Part shown: piece by piece, positions 32,972-41,286 of the stretch | Layout of the letters: each line of letters starts with the position of its first letter | Position numbering within the stretch: position 1 is the first letter of the stretch | Program-made: the position numbers and the translations under genes | The notes under the pieces: model-generated | Databases searched by the model: none | What the model was told of the DNA's origin: nothing | What the model saw: only the letters and a program-made list of their open reading frames with translations | Assembly (NCBI RefSeq): GCF_022751215.1 | Contig: NZ_JAICDG010000001.1 | Coordinates: 682,001 to 746,000, forward strand | Length of the DNA: 64,000 nucleotides | Direction of reading: 5' to 3' | DNA from: Actinomadura terrae | GTDB taxonomy: Bacteria > Actinomycetota > Actinomycetes > Streptosporangiales > Streptosporangiaceae

Positions 32972-35041
32972 ATGTCTGCTGAGTCGGTGCTGGCGGGGCT
33001 CGACCCCGAACAGCGGGCGGTCGCCGAGGCGGTGCAGGGTCCGGTGTGCGTGCTCGCGGGTGCGGGCACGGGCAAGACGCGGGCCATCACGCACCGCATC
33101 GCCTACGCCACGCTCACCGGTGTGGTGACCCCGCAGCGGGTGCTCGCGGTGACGTTCACCACACGCGCGGCGGGCGAGCTGCGCAGCCGCCTGCGCGCGC
33201 TCGGCGCGCCCGGCGTCCAGGCGCGCACGTTCCACGCGGCGGCGCTGCGCCAGCTCACCTACTTCTGGCCGCGCGTCGTCGGCGGCGAGCCACCGAAGAT
33301 CATCGACTCGAAGATCGGCCTGGTCGCGGACGCGGCGCGCGCCTGCCGGCTGTCGTTCGGGCGCACGGAGCTGCGCGACGTCGCGGGCGAGATCGAGTGG
33401 GCGAAGGTCACCCAGCACCGCCCCGAGGACTACGCCGCCGCGATCGCGCGGGCCGGGCGCAGGCCGTCCGCCGACGTGGTGGACGTCGCCCGCGTCTACG
33501 CGATGTACGAGCAGCTCAGGCGCGAGCGCAACCTGCTCGACTTCGAGGGCATGCTGGAGCTGACGGCGGCCGTGCTCACCGAGCACCGGGAGGTCGCGAA
33601 CCAGGTCCGCGAGCAGTACCGGTACTTCGTCGTGGACGAGTTCCAGGACGTCAACCCGCTCCAGAAGATGCTGCTCGACACCTGGGTCGGCGACCGCGAC
33701 GACCTGTGCGTCGTCGGCGACCCCAACCAGACGATCTACTCCTTCACCGGCGCCAGCCCGTCCCACCTGCTCGACTTCACCCGCGAGCACCCGGACGCGA
33801 CGGTCGTGCGGCTCGTCCGCGACTACCGTTCGACACCGCAGGTCGTGCGGCTCGCCAACGGCGTGATCGGCGCCGCGCGCGGCGGCACCCGGCACAAGCT
33901 GGAGCTGGTCGCCCAGCGTCCCGACGGCCCCGACCCGGTGTTCAACGAGTACGACGACGAGGTCGCCGAGGCCGACGACGCCGCGCGCCGGGCCCGCAAG
34001 CTCGTCGACGAGGGCGTTCCCGCGCGGGAGATCGCGATCCTGTTCCGGATCAACGCCCAGTCGCAGACCTACGAGGCGGCGCTCGCGGCGGCGGGCGTCC
34101 CCTACGTCCTGCGCGGCGCCGAGCGGTTCTTCGAGCGGCCGGAGGTGCGCGAGGCCGTGGTGCGGCTGCGCGGCGCGGCGCGCGCTGGCGCCGACGCCGA
34201 GACCGACGGGACGGGGTTGATACTGACCGTCCGGCACGTCCTGTCCGGGGCGGGCTTCTCCGACCGGCCGCCCGAGGGGGCGGGCGCGGCGCGCGCCCGC
34301 TGGGAGTCGCTCGCCGCGCTCGCGCAGCTCGCCGAGGACATGGCCGCCGACGACCCGAAGGCCGGGCTGGCCGAGTTCGTCGCTGAGCTGGAGGAGCGCG
34401 CCGCCGCCCAGCACGCGCCGCCGCTGGAGGGCGTCACGCTGGCCTCGCTGCACGCCGCCAAGGGCCTGGAGTGGGACGCGGTGTTCCTCGTCGGGCTCGC
34501 CGAGGGCACGCTGCCGATCGTCTACGCCGAGACGCCCGAGCAGATCGAGGAGGAGCGCCGCCTGCTGTACGTGGGCGTCACGCGGGCGCGCGTCCACCTG
34601 ACGCTGTCGTGGGCGCTGTCGCGCTCGCCCGGCGGGGCGCGCCGCCGCCGCCCGTCCCGGTTCCTGGACGGCCTCACCGGCAAGACCGCCACCCACACCC
34701 CCGACCGCCTCGACCGCACCAAGCGCCGCGCCGCCAAGGGACCGCAGCCGTGCCGGGTGTGCGGGCGCCCGCTGACCGCCGCCGTCGAACGCAAGCTCGG
34801 CCGCTGCGAGGACTGCCCGTCCGAGATCAACGAGGAGCTGCTGCTCGCGCTGCGGGAGTGGCGCGCCGGGGTCGCCGCCGACCAGAAGATCCCCGCCTAC
34901 GTCGTGTTCACGGACGCCACGCTCCAGGCGATCGCCGAGCACGCGCCCGAGTCGATGGAGGAGCTGGCCCGCATCCCCGGCGTCGGCAAGGTCAAGCTCG
35001 ACCGCTACGGCGAGACCGTCCTGTCCCTGTGCGGCGCGTGA
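32972..35041 (+). CDS. uvrD2: ATP-dependent DNA helicase UvrD2
   Basis: A 689-aa superfamily 1 helicase. Walker A is LAGAGTGKTRAITHR (about residue 29), Walker B FVVDEFQDVNPLQ, motif III VVGDPNQTIYSFTGASP, then TLASLHAAKGLEWDAVFLVG and EEERRLLYVGVTRAR. After the helicase core comes the UvrD2-specific tetracysteine zinc module (PCRVCGRPL... then RCEDCPSE, about residues 593-614). A C-terminal HRDC domain follows (about 620-689, MEELARIPGVGKVKLDRYGE). In mycobacteria the tetracysteine module, not HRDC, is needed for unwinding. ATG 32972 has AAGGA upstream. The mycoredoxin gene diverges from it. Confidence 0.95.
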   Translation: MSAESVLAGLDPEQRAVAEAVQGPVCVLAGAGTGKTRAITHRIAYATLTGVVTPQRVLAVTFTTRAAGELRSRLRALGAPGVQARTFHAAALRQLTYFWPRVVGGEPPKIIDSKIGLVADAARACRLSFGRTELRDVAGEIEWAKVTQHRPEDYAAAIARAGRRPSADVVDVARVYAMYEQLRRERNLLDFEGMLELTAAVLTEHREVANQVREQYRYFVVDEFQDVNPLQKMLLDTWVGDRDDLCVVGDPNQTIYSFTGASPSHLLDFTREHPDATVVRLVRDYRSTPQVVRLANGVIGAARGGTRHKLELVAQRPDGPDPVFNEYDDEVAEADDAARRARKLVDEGVPAREIAILFRINAQSQTYEAALAAAGVPYVLRGAERFFERPEVREAVVRLRGAARAGADAETDGTGLILTVRHVLSGAGFSDRPPEGAGAARARWESLAALAQLAEDMAADDPKAGLAEFVAELEERAAAQHAPPLEGVTLASLHAAKGLEWDAVFLVGLAEGTLPIVYAETPEQIEEERRLLYVGVTRARVHLTLSWALSRSPGGARRRRPSRFLDGLTGKTATHTPDRLDRTKRRAAKGPQPCRVCGRPLTAAVERKLGRCEDCPSEINEELLLALREWRAGVAADQKIPAYVVFTDATLQAIAEHAPESMEELARIPGVGKVKLDRYGETVLSLCGA

Positions 35042-35115
35042 CCTACCGCTCGGCGCGTGACGCTTCCGGGGGGTGAGACCCCGATCACATGGGGCGATGT
35101 GCGAGATTGGCCCGT

Positions 35116-35979
35116 GTGAAGGAGTCACTGAAGGCACTGCTGGACCTGCTCGACCTCGAACAGATAGAGAACGACATCTTCCGGGGGCGCAGCCCCGAGG
35201 ACCGCCAGCAGCGGGTCTTCGGCGGCCAGGTCGCCGGGCAGGCGCTGGTCGCCGCCGGACGCACGGTCCCGGTGAACCGGCCCGTCCACTCGCTGCACGC
35301 CTACTTCATCCGGCCGGGCGACCCGCTGGTCCCGATCGTCTACACGGTCGACCGCGTCCGCGACGGCCGGTCCTTCACCACCCGCCGGGTCACCGCGATC
35401 CAGCACGGCAAGGCCATCTTCACGCTGTCGGCGTCGTTCCAGATCGTCGAGGGCGGCCCCGAGCACCACGCGCCGATCCCGGACGCGCCCGCCCCCGAGA
35501 CGCTGCCGACCGCCCGCGAGCGCCTCACCCCCCTGTTCGGGGAGGCCCGCGCCCGCGAGTTCACCGAGGGGCGCCCGTTCGACCTGCGGCACGCGACGCC
35601 GCTCACCTGGGAGGCCGCCAAGGACGCCGCACTCGCCACTCCCGAGTCGAGGGTGTGGCTGCGGGTGGACGGCGAGCTGCCCGACGAGCCGCTGCTGCAC
35701 GTCTGCCTGATGACCTACGCCTCCGACATGACCCTGCTCGACACCGTCCTGCTCAACCACGGCCTGGCCTGGGGTGACAAGCGCACGATGGGCGCCAGCC
35801 TCGACCACGCCATGTGGTTCCACCGCCCGTTCCGCGCCGACGACTGGCTGCTGTACGCGCAGGACACGCCGTTCGCCGGCGGCGCCCGCGGCCTCGCGCG
35901 CGGCCAGGTGTTCACCCGCTCGGGCGAACTCGTCGTGTCGGTGATGCAGGAAGGGCTCATCCGCGTCTCGGACGCGTGA
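35116..35979 (+). CDS. tesB: Acyl-CoA thioesterase II (TesB-like)
   Basis: A 287-aa double hot-dog thioesterase that hydrolyses medium- or long-chain acyl-CoA. The first hot-dog has RVFGGQVAGQALVAAGRTV and HSLHAYFIRPGDPLVPI; the second has SDMTLLDTVLLNHGL and ASLDHAMWFHRPFRADDWLL. The TesB catalytic Asp/Thr/Gln-type triad is compatible with SDMTLL (Asp, Thr) and GGARGLARGQVFTRSG (Gln). GTG 35116 gives the usual N-terminus KESLKALLDLLDLEQIE; an ATG at 35089 would add nine residues. It lies 74 bp downstream of uvrD2. Confidence 0.92.
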   Translation: MKESLKALLDLLDLEQIENDIFRGRSPEDRQQRVFGGQVAGQALVAAGRTVPVNRPVHSLHAYFIRPGDPLVPIVYTVDRVRDGRSFTTRRVTAIQHGKAIFTLSASFQIVEGGPEHHAPIPDAPAPETLPTARERLTPLFGEARAREFTEGRPFDLRHATPLTWEAAKDAALATPESRVWLRVDGELPDEPLLHVCLMTYASDMTLLDTVLLNHGLAWGDKRTMGASLDHAMWFHRPFRADDWLLYAQDTPFAGGARGLARGQVFTRSGELVVSVMQEGLIRVSDA

Positions 35980-36078
35980 GAAGATCGTTACGGTCGGGAC
36001 GCCGGGGGCGCACGACGCGCCTCGGGGGGGGCCTGGTTCCTTGATCAGCGAGTGAAGTGACCCACAAACTCGCAGGTC

Positions 36079-36117
36079 AAAAATACCTTGATTGATTTGC
36101 CGAAGTGCCCGTACGCT
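36079..36117 (+). promoter_or_regulatory. Putative WhiB7-dependent whiB7 promoter
   Basis: An AAAAATA tract at 36079-36085 lies just upstream of a -35 TTGATT (36088-36093). An 18-bp spacer leads to a -10 TACGCT (36112-36117). WhiB7 activates sigma-A promoters that carry an AT-rich motif a few bases upstream of the -35 box, and it autoregulates. This is the most AT-rich stretch of the locus. The predicted transcript would have a leader of almost 600 bases. Confidence 0.65.
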
Positions 36118-36194
36118 CGTTGCGAGCAAACAGCCGGCCGGTCCGGGTGGATCTTGAATCCGCCGGGCGCGGCCCGATCAGCCAGGAAGGTGGT

Positions 36195-36260
36195 GTGACG
36201 TCCGGTGATGAGAATGTTGATCAAATCGACGCCGAACTGGACTCCCGCCTGCCCTGGTGA
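36195..36260 (+). CDS. Short leader ORF (uORF) upstream of whiB7, 21 aa
   Basis: A GTG start at 36195 with AGGAAGG four bases upstream opens a 21-codon frame: MTSGDENVDQ, then IDAELDSRLPW, then TGA at 36258. Its codons look more typical of the genome than the overlapping frame. It begins about 70 bp after the predicted whiB7 transcription start. whiB7 leaders in mycobacteria and Streptomyces use short upstream ORFs whose stalled translation relieves attenuation; this could play that role. It could equally be the true N-terminus of the ORF at 36208-36588 read through a +1 frameshift near CCC-TGG-TGA. Confidence 0.5.
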   Translation: MTSGDENVDQIDAELDSRLPW

Positions 36261-36588
36261 CGCCGTCGCCTATTCCGCCATGCCCGTGTGGTCCGAGCCG
36301 GGTGCCAAGCCCGGTGGCCCACTGGCCTCTGACGGACTGAATGCGCGGTTCGGCGAGCCGACCCCGGCGAGCGCGCGGATCGACGTTCCGAGCACAGGTG
36401 TCTTCGGCACCAGTGTGCTCGGCATGCGACTGCGTGATCTGCGCATCGAGCAGCGAGTCCAGGAAGAGCAGGGGCGCGACGTCTTCGAACTGCTCGAAGA
36501 CGAGTCCCAGGCTCCGGCCACGGCCCACATGGCCGCCACCGCCAAGGGTGGCGTGTCGGGTCCGTACCCCTGGAGGCGACCGGTCTAG
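36208..36588 (+). CDS. Leader-region ORF of up to 126 aa, unknown function
   Basis: This frame stays open to TAG at 36588. From about 36258 on it has genome-like codon use, with a plausible protein: AVAYSAMPVWSEPGAKPG, then FGEPTPASARIDVPSTGV, then an amphipathic charged helix MRLRDLRIEQRVQEEQ... and a GPYPWRRPV end. The beginning (MRMLIKSTPNWTPAC) has atypical codons and no well-spaced ribosome-binding site. The real N-terminus may be ATG 36280, or the 36195 uORF joined by a +1 shift. It ends 21 bp before the attenuator hairpin, so ribosomes finishing this ORF would reach the terminator region. The function is not recognised. Confidence 0.5.
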   Translation: MRMLIKSTPNWTPACPGDAVAYSAMPVWSEPGAKPGGPLASDGLNARFGEPTPASARIDVPSTGVFGTSVLGMRLRDLRIEQRVQEEQGRDVFELLEDESQAPATAHMAATAKGGVSGPYPWRRPV

Positions 36589-36609
36589 CACCACACCGGC
36601 AAGCCCCCA

Positions 36610-36649
36610 GGCCGCGGATCCCGACACCGGATCCGCGGCCTTCTTATTT
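36610..36649 (+). terminator. Intrinsic terminator / attenuator just upstream of whiB7
   Basis: A perfect 12-bp stem, GGCCGCGGATCC / GGATCCGCGGCC, with a 7-base loop is followed by TTCTTATTT. It lies between the leader ORFs and whiB7 (start 36701) and points toward whiB7. That makes it a premature terminator for the whiB7 transcript, as expected for antibiotic-responsive attenuation. Confidence 0.85.
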
Positions 36650-36700
36650 GCCCAGACAACCCACCGACACGCCCGTTGAGATCCAACGAGAGGAACAAGG

Positions 36701-36988
36701 GTGACTGTGATGCAGGGGGCTCTCGCAGTGAGCGAAGAGGACCTCACGCTTCCGTGCCGGACCGACCCGGAGCTGTTCTTCGCCGAGGCTCCCGCCGACG
36801 TCGAGCTCGCCAAGGCCCTGTGCCTGGAGTGCCCGCTTCGCAAGGAGTGCCTCGCCGGAGCGCTCGAGCGCAAGGAGCCCTGGGGCGTCTGGGGCGGCGA
36901 ACTGTTCGTCCGCGGCGTGATCGTTCCGCGCAAGCGGCCGCGGGGCCGTCCCCGGAAGCACCCGCTCCCGGACGAAGTGACCGTGTGA
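36701..36988 (+). CDS. whiB7: Transcriptional regulator WhiB7
   Basis: A 95-aa WhiB-family [4Fe-4S] regulator that, bound to the primary sigma factor, activates intrinsic antibiotic-resistance genes. The four cluster cysteines are Cys19, Cys41, Cys44 and Cys50 (LCLECPLRKEC). The turn GVWGGE is at residues 62-67. The WhiB7-specific C-terminal AT-hook RPRGRPRKH (about 79-87) contacts the AT-rich promoter element. The GTG start has GAGAGGAAC upstream. The long leader with uORFs and attenuator hairpin and the autoregulatory promoter agree with known whiB7 control by ribosome-targeting drugs. Its position next to uvrD2 and the ABC1 kinase recalls the mycobacterial order. Confidence 0.95.
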   Translation: MTVMQGALAVSEEDLTLPCRTDPELFFAEAPADVELAKALCLECPLRKECLAGALERKEPWGVWGGELFVRGVIVPRKRPRGRPRKHPLPDEVTV

Positions 36989-37028
36989 ACGCCTGATGCA
37001 GACGATGTCCGCATCCGGCCGAGTCGAC

Positions 37029-37068
37029 CCCGGAGGCGCGGTCCCCGCGCGGGGACCGCGCCTCCGGG
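37029..37068. terminator. Strong hairpin downstream of whiB7
   Basis: A perfect 18-bp stem, CCCGGAGGCGCGGTCCCC, with its complement around a GCGC loop. It has no T-tract. It probably ends or stabilises the whiB7 message and sits 17 bp before the small ORF at 37086. Confidence 0.75.
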
Positions 37069-37085
37069 CGGCCAAGGAGAACGAG

Positions 37086-37283
37086 ATGACCTTGCTCAGC
37101 CAGGACCTGTCCCGGGAGCGAATACCCGTCACGGTCCCGGACGAGCTCGCCGTCCGGGTGGTCGCGCTGCGGCGCGCCCGCCGGGACGCGCGGACCAGGG
37201 CGTCGCGCGTGCGCCGCGTCCTGCTCGCCCCGACCGCGAGCGGCGACCCGCACCCCCGCGGCCCCGAGAAGCACAGGAACTGA
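37086..37283 (+). CDS. Small basic protein, 65 aa, function unknown
   Basis: A 65-aa, strongly basic peptide, MTLLSQDLSRERIPVTVPDE followed by LAVRVVALRRARRDARTRAS. An AAGGAG ribosome-binding site lies 5-6 bases before the ATG. Small proteins starting M-S/T-L-L-x-x-D-L-A/S-R-x-R and ending in an Arg-rich helix are frequent in actinomycetes. It is not in the same frame as whiB7 and is separated from it by a strong hairpin, so its expression is uncertain. Confidence 0.55.
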   Translation: MTLLSQDLSRERIPVTVPDELAVRVVALRRARRDARTRASRVRRVLLAPTASGDPHPRGPEKHRN

Positions 37284-37378
37284 AAGACCGTCCCGGGCCT
37301 GAGAGACGTCCCGGAGCCCGGAGAACGATCCCGGAACCTGGGGGCAATCCCGGAACCGAAAGACCATCCCGGCCCGTC
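37280..37378. repeat. Degenerate ~20-bp repeats around TCCCGG
   Basis: Five imperfect units share the core A-N-N-(A/G)TCCCGG-N-CC, e.g. AGACGTCCCGGAGCCCGGAG and AACGATCCCGGAACCTGG. They lie between the small ORF and the ABC1-kinase terminator. The rest of this 263-bp gap holds the 37487-37527 hairpin and nothing else recognised. Confidence 0.5.
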
Positions 37379-37486
37379 CGGTCGAGGCCGCCGCCCGTCC
37401 TTCTTGGATGGTTTGGCGGGCCCGGCACCGCCTCCCGCGACGGGCACCCCGGCGCGCCGGTGGCCCACTTCACCGGCCGCGCCCTT

Positions 37487-37527
37487 ACGGGCCCCGCGCG
37501 TCCCACATCAGGACGCGCGGGGCCCGT
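37487..37527 (-). terminator. Terminator hairpin after the ABC1 kinase gene
   Basis: A perfect 17-bp stem, ACGGGCCCCGCGCGTCC / GGACGCGCGGGGCCCGT, with a 7-base loop. It lies 19 bp beyond the stop of the minus-strand ABC1 kinase. Confidence 0.8.
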
Positions 37528-37546
37528 CGACGTTCAAGGACACCGG

Positions 37547-38920
37547 TCAGCCGGTGACGAGTTCGGTGCCCTCGTCTTCGGCGTCTTGCTCCGTCCCGGC
37601 GGCCTCGGCCTCGGCGAAGCCCGGGACCCACTTCAGTGACTCCGCGCGGGCGGGGATCTCGCATTCGAGCTGGCACAGCACGCCGGTGCCCGCCGACAGG
37701 ACGCGGTGGATGATCACGTACTCGGGCGGCAGGTTCAGCTGCCGGACGACGTTGGTCGGGCGCAGGTCGGTGACGCGGGCGGCCATGTCGCGCAGCCACT
37801 CGCGGTTGAAGGCGAAGGTCTCGGTGACGAACGGCTCGGTGATCGGGGCGAGGAACGCCTGGAGGGACTCGGTGTCGATCTCGACGCCCGCGCGGATGAA
37901 GTCCTCGCGGCGCAGCGCCTCCTCGATCGCGCCGATGTCGGCCATCGTGCCGATGCGCAGGAGCAGGCCGAGCCGCTTCTGGAAGCCGCCGGGGATGCGG
38001 TCGACGGCGCCGAAGTCCAGCACGCCGAGCCGGCCGTCCTCCAGGAGGCGGAAGTTGCCGGGGTGCGGGTCGCCGTGCAGCATGCCCGAGCGCTTCGGGC
38101 CCGACAGCAGGAACCGGCAGTACAGCAGCGCCGCGTGGTCGCGGGTCTCCTGGTCGCCGGAGCTGATGATCTGCGAGAGCGGGGTGCCGTCCATCCACTC
38201 GGTGACGAGGACGTCGCCGGACTGGGCGATCACCGCGGGGATGGCGAAGTCGGGGTCGTCCGCGTAGGCGTCGTGGAAGATCGTCTGGGACTCGGCCTCG
38301 ATCGTGTAGTCCAGCTCCTCGACGACCCGCTGGCGCAGTTCGGCGAGCATCGACTTCACGTCCAGCCCCGGCATCAGGACGCCGAACAGCCGGCCGAGGC
38401 GGGAGAGCTGGTTGAAGTCGCTGACCAGGGCCTTCCCGGCGCCCGGGTACTGGACCTTGACGGCGACGGCGCGGCCGTCCGCCCAGACCGCGCGGTGCAC
38501 CTGGCCGATCGAGGCCGCGGCGGCGGGACGGTCGTCGAACGACTCGAAGCGGTCGCGCCAGTCCGGGCCGAGCGCCTGGGCCAGCACCGTGTGGACGGTG
38601 GCGGCGGGCAGCGGGGGAGCGGCCTCCTGCAACCGGGTGAGCGTGGCGCGGTAGGGGCCCGCGATCTCCGGCGGCAGCGCCGCCTCGAAGATCGACAGCA
38701 TCTGGCCGAGCTTCATCGCGCCGCCCTTGAGCTCGCCGAGCACCTTGAACAGCTGCTCGGCGGTACGGGCCTGGATCTCCATCGCGACCGCCTCGGCGGG
38801 CCGGCCGAACGTGCGCTTGCCGAGCCCGAGCGCGGTGCGCCCCGCGAAGCCGATGGGGAGGGACGCCAGCTTTGCTGACCGCGTCACCGCGCGGCGGGGA
38901 AGATCGCTCACGACGTCCAT
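37547..38920 (-). CDS. ABC1/AarF/UbiB-family atypical kinase
   Basis: A 457-aa ABC1 (ADCK/UbiB-like) protein. The family KxGQ motif is in GGAMKLGQMLSIF (about residue 69). The Ala-rich loop is AAAASIGQVHRAV, the ATP lysine is in VAVKVQYPGA, the ExD-type region is VVEELDYTIEAE, the catalytic loop is MLHGDPHPGNFRLLEDG and the metal motif is LGVLDFGAVDR. The C-terminal tail is acidic. In M. tuberculosis the gene at this place beside whiB7 (Rv3197, as I recall) has been linked to macrolide tolerance. The ATG at 38918-38920 faces the enoyl-CoA hydratase gene across a 133-bp divergent gap. Confidence 0.92.
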   Translation of the reverse strand: MDVVSDLPRRAVTRSAKLASLPIGFAGRTALGLGKRTFGRPAEAVAMEIQARTAEQLFKVLGELKGGAMKLGQMLSIFEAALPPEIAGPYRATLTRLQEAAPPLPAATVHTVLAQALGPDWRDRFESFDDRPAAAASIGQVHRAVWADGRAVAVKVQYPGAGKALVSDFNQLSRLGRLFGVLMPGLDVKSMLAELRQRVVEELDYTIEAESQTIFHDAYADDPDFAIPAVIAQSGDVLVTEWMDGTPLSQIISSGDQETRDHAALLYCRFLLSGPKRSGMLHGDPHPGNFRLLEDGRLGVLDFGAVDRIPGGFQKRLGLLLRIGTMADIGAIEEALRREDFIRAGVEIDTESLQAFLAPITEPFVTETFAFNREWLRDMAARVTDLRPTNVVRQLNLPPEYVIIHRVLSAGTGVLCQLECEIPARAESLKWVPGFAEAEAAGTEQDAEDEGTELVTG

Positions 38921-39053
38921 TGTCGGCGATCGGTTCTCGTTCGCGCTACGACAACCCTCCGCCGATGCCGGACAAGCGATGAGATACATCTCGTTGAGCT
39001 GCGACTATGGGGTAAGTGTGCGCTTTCTCACGCCACGCGGTAGGTTGCGGGCC

Positions 39054-39869
39054 ATGTCCGAGCAGCCGTCCGAGCCGTTGTTGGTCGAGCCGTTGTTGGT
39101 CGAGCGCCGCGACACGGGGGTCGTCGTTCTGACGTTGAACGACCCCGGGCGCCGCAACGCGATGTCCGGCGAGATGACCGCCGCGTGGAAGGCGGCGATC
39201 GCGGACCTGCGCGCCGACCGGGACGTCCGCTGCGTCGTCGTCACCGGGGCCGGGAGCGCGTTCACCTCGGGCGGCGACCTGTCCTGGCTCGCGGACACGG
39301 GCGCCGACGCGGTGCCCGCGCTGCGTGATCGGATGCTGGAGTTCTACCGGACGTGGCTGGCCGTCCGCGATCTCGAGGTGCCCACGATCGCCGCCGTCAA
39401 CGGGCCCGCCGTCGGTGCCGGGCTCTGCCTCGCGCTGGCCTGCGACCTGCGCTACGCGGCGGACGGCGCGAAGCTGCTCGCCCCCTTCACCGCGCTCGGC
39501 CTGCACCCCGGCATGGCCGCGACCTGGCTGCTGCCCGAGGTCGCGGGGCTGCCGCTGGCCCGCGAGATGCTGCTGACCGGACGCGTCCTCACCGGCACCG
39601 AGGCCGCGACGTACGGGCTGGTCAACCAGGCCGTCCCCGCCGACCGGGTGCTCGCGGCCGCGCTCGCGGCGGCCGATCGGGTCGCCGCGCACGCCCCGAT
39701 CGCGACCCGCCTCACCAAGGTCGCGCTGGCGGGCGGCGGGCACCCCGACATGGAGTCGGCGCTGCGGTGGGAGTCGCTCGCCCAGCCGGTCACGATGACG
39801 ACCGGGGACATGGCCGAGGGCATCGCGGCGCGCCGGGAGGGCCGGACCCCCCGCTTCACCGGATCGTGA
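39054..39869 (+). CDS. Enoyl-CoA hydratase/isomerase family protein
   Basis: A 271-aa crotonase-fold protein. The oxyanion-hole segments are SAFTSGGDLSWLAD (about residues 65-78) and NGPAVGAGLCLALACDLRYA (about 118-137). FTALGLHPGMAATWLLPEVA carries the family region with the catalytic Glu in hydratases; here the site is Gly-Met-Ala, so the hydratase glutamates are not obvious. The N-terminus has a 15-bp tandem duplication encoding EPLLVEPLLVE (from about 39074). ATG 39054 lacks a strong ribosome-binding site. It is an isolated gene, and its CoA substrate cannot be inferred. Confidence 0.85.
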   Translation: MSEQPSEPLLVEPLLVERRDTGVVVLTLNDPGRRNAMSGEMTAAWKAAIADLRADRDVRCVVVTGAGSAFTSGGDLSWLADTGADAVPALRDRMLEFYRTWLAVRDLEVPTIAAVNGPAVGAGLCLALACDLRYAADGAKLLAPFTALGLHPGMAATWLLPEVAGLPLAREMLLTGRVLTGTEAATYGLVNQAVPADRVLAAALAAADRVAAHAPIATRLTKVALAGGGHPDMESALRWESLAQPVTMTTGDMAEGIAARREGRTPRFTGS

Positions 39870-40007
39870 CAGCGCCCCCGAGGGCCTACGCCGATCTGTC
39901 CAAAGATTGTGGAAACCCTCCTGGGACGGCGAAAAACATGTGGGTTGACCTGGGATAACGTCAAACACCCCCTGTGGAGGACGCAAAATTTTGGGTACGG
40001 TTCTGGC

Positions 40008-40634
40008 GTGCCCCCTAACGTTGAGGTCCGCCGCAGCAGCCGACGGCGGCGAACCGTGTCCGCCTACCGCGACGGGGACAAGGTGGTGGTGATGGTTCCG
40101 TCCAGGCTCAGCAAGGCCGAAGAGGAACAGTGGATCGCGACCATCCTGGAACGGCTCGCGGAGCGGGAGCGCCGCCGGCGCCCCTCGGACGCCGACCTCC
40201 AGACCCGCGCCCGCGAGCTCTCCCGCCGCTACCTGGCCGGACGCGCCGACCCGGTCAGCGTCCGCTGGGTCGCCAACCAGCGCAGCCGCTGGGGATCGTG
40301 CACGCCCGACGACGGGACCATTCGGCTCTCCACCCGGCTCCGGGGCATGCCCGGCTGGGTCGTCGACTACGTGCTGGTGCACGAGCTGGCGCACCTGCTC
40401 ATCCCCGGGCACGGCGCCGACTTCTGGGAGCTGGTCGGCAACTACCCCAAGGCCGACCGGGCGCGCGGCTACCTTGAGGGCGTCGCCGCCGCCGCGCACC
40501 TGCCCATCGAGGCGGACGCGCCGGGCGGCGAACCCGCCGACGACCTGCACCGAGGCGACGGCATGCGCCGCGTCGACGGCATGCATCCGGGCAACGACGT
40601 CCCGGGGGGCTTCGCCCGCGAGGCCGCCGGGTGA
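40008..40634 (+). CDS. YgjP/DUF45-type zinc metallopeptidase
   Basis: A 208-aa metallopeptidase-like protein of the YgjP (M48-annotated, WLM/SprT-like) group. It contains [20 protein letters not shown] and the zinc motif [17 protein letters not shown] (H-E-x-x-H, then H about 10 residues on), typical of this family. The basic N-terminus ([20 protein letters not shown]) matches the family's DNA-like beta start. The C-terminal 45 residues are low complexity. The GTG at 40008 is preceded by TACGGT about 8 bases upstream and no ribosome-binding site, suggesting a leaderless mRNA. The stop overlaps the next start (GTGA). Confidence 0.85.
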   Translation: MPPNVEVRRSSRRRRTVSAYRDGDKVVVMVPSRLSKAEEEQWIATILERLAERERRRRPSDADLQTRARELSRRYLAGRADPVSVRWVANQRSRWGSCTPDDGTIRLSTRLRGMPGWVVDYVLVHELAHLLIPGHGADFWELVGNYPKADRARGYLEGVAAAAHLPIEADAPGGEPADDLHRGDGMRRVDGMHPGNDVPGGFAREAAG

Positions 40635-41266
40635 CGCTCGCCGCGTCGCGCTACGCCGCGGTCCTGTCGCTTTCCGCCTCCCCACCGTACGTCCCGCCGG
40701 GAATCGACCCGGACGAGTTCCGGCTCGCCCTGCTGGAGGACACCTACGAGGTCGTCGCCGGGCTTGAGCTCGTCACGCCCGCGCTCGTCCTGGACCCGCC
40801 CGCGCAGCCGGACGCCGAGGCCGTGACCTGGCCCGGGACGGCGATCGTCCGGGAGCCGACGCTGCCCGGCGCGTTCGCGGCCCTGCACCGGCTCGGCGCC
40901 GCGGAGGCCGCGCTGGTCGCGCCGGACGCCCCCGACCTGCCACCGCTGCTGATCGGCAAGCTGTTCCGCGCGCTCGGCGACGCGCCCGCCGCCGCCTGCC
41001 AGGCCGCCGAGAGGAACGGGCTGGTCGCGCTCGCCGCCCGGCTGCCGCTGCCCGGCTGGCTCGCCGCGGCGCTGGCCGAGACCGGCCTGGACGCCCCGGA
41101 CGCGCTGGCCCGGCTCCGCGCCGCCGCGCCGCGTCCCGGCCTGGTGCCGCAGGGACCCGGCTGGCACCGCCTGCGCACCCCCGCCGACCTGCGCTATCTC
41201 GACCCCGGCCTGGAGGGCTGGGAGAACACCCGCGCGCTGCTGGAGGGCCACCCGCTCAGCTCCTAA
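40631..41266 (+). CDS. Hypothetical protein, possibly a degenerate nucleotidyltransferase-like fold
   Basis: A 211-aa protein, translationally coupled to the preceding metallopeptidase by a GTGA overlap. It alternates beta strands and helices ([55 protein letters not shown]), loosely like the GT-A/nucleotidyltransferase (DUF2064, MobA-like) fold with a PDAPDLPP loop. No metal-binding DxD and no signature Gly-rich loop are seen. The C-terminus ([20 protein letters not shown]) looks structured. I do not recognise its function; the fold suggestion is weak. Confidence 0.65.
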   Translation: MTLAASRYAAVLSLSASPPYVPPGIDPDEFRLALLEDTYEVVAGLELVTPALVLDPPAQPDAEAVTWPGTAIVREPTLPGAFAALHRLGAAEAALVAPDAPDLPPLLIGKLFRALGDAPAAACQAAERNGLVALAARLPLPGWLAAALAETGLDAPDALARLRAAAPRPGLVPQGPGWHRLRTPADLRYLDPGLEGWENTRALLEGHPLSS

Positions 41267-41286
41267 GGGGCTCGGCTACTGGGGGC

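Noticed and set aside
36178-37014. Minus-strand ORF across the whiB7 region
   Set aside because: It lies opposite whiB7 and its leader and has no motif or ribosome-binding site; the terminator and promoter orientation support the plus strand.
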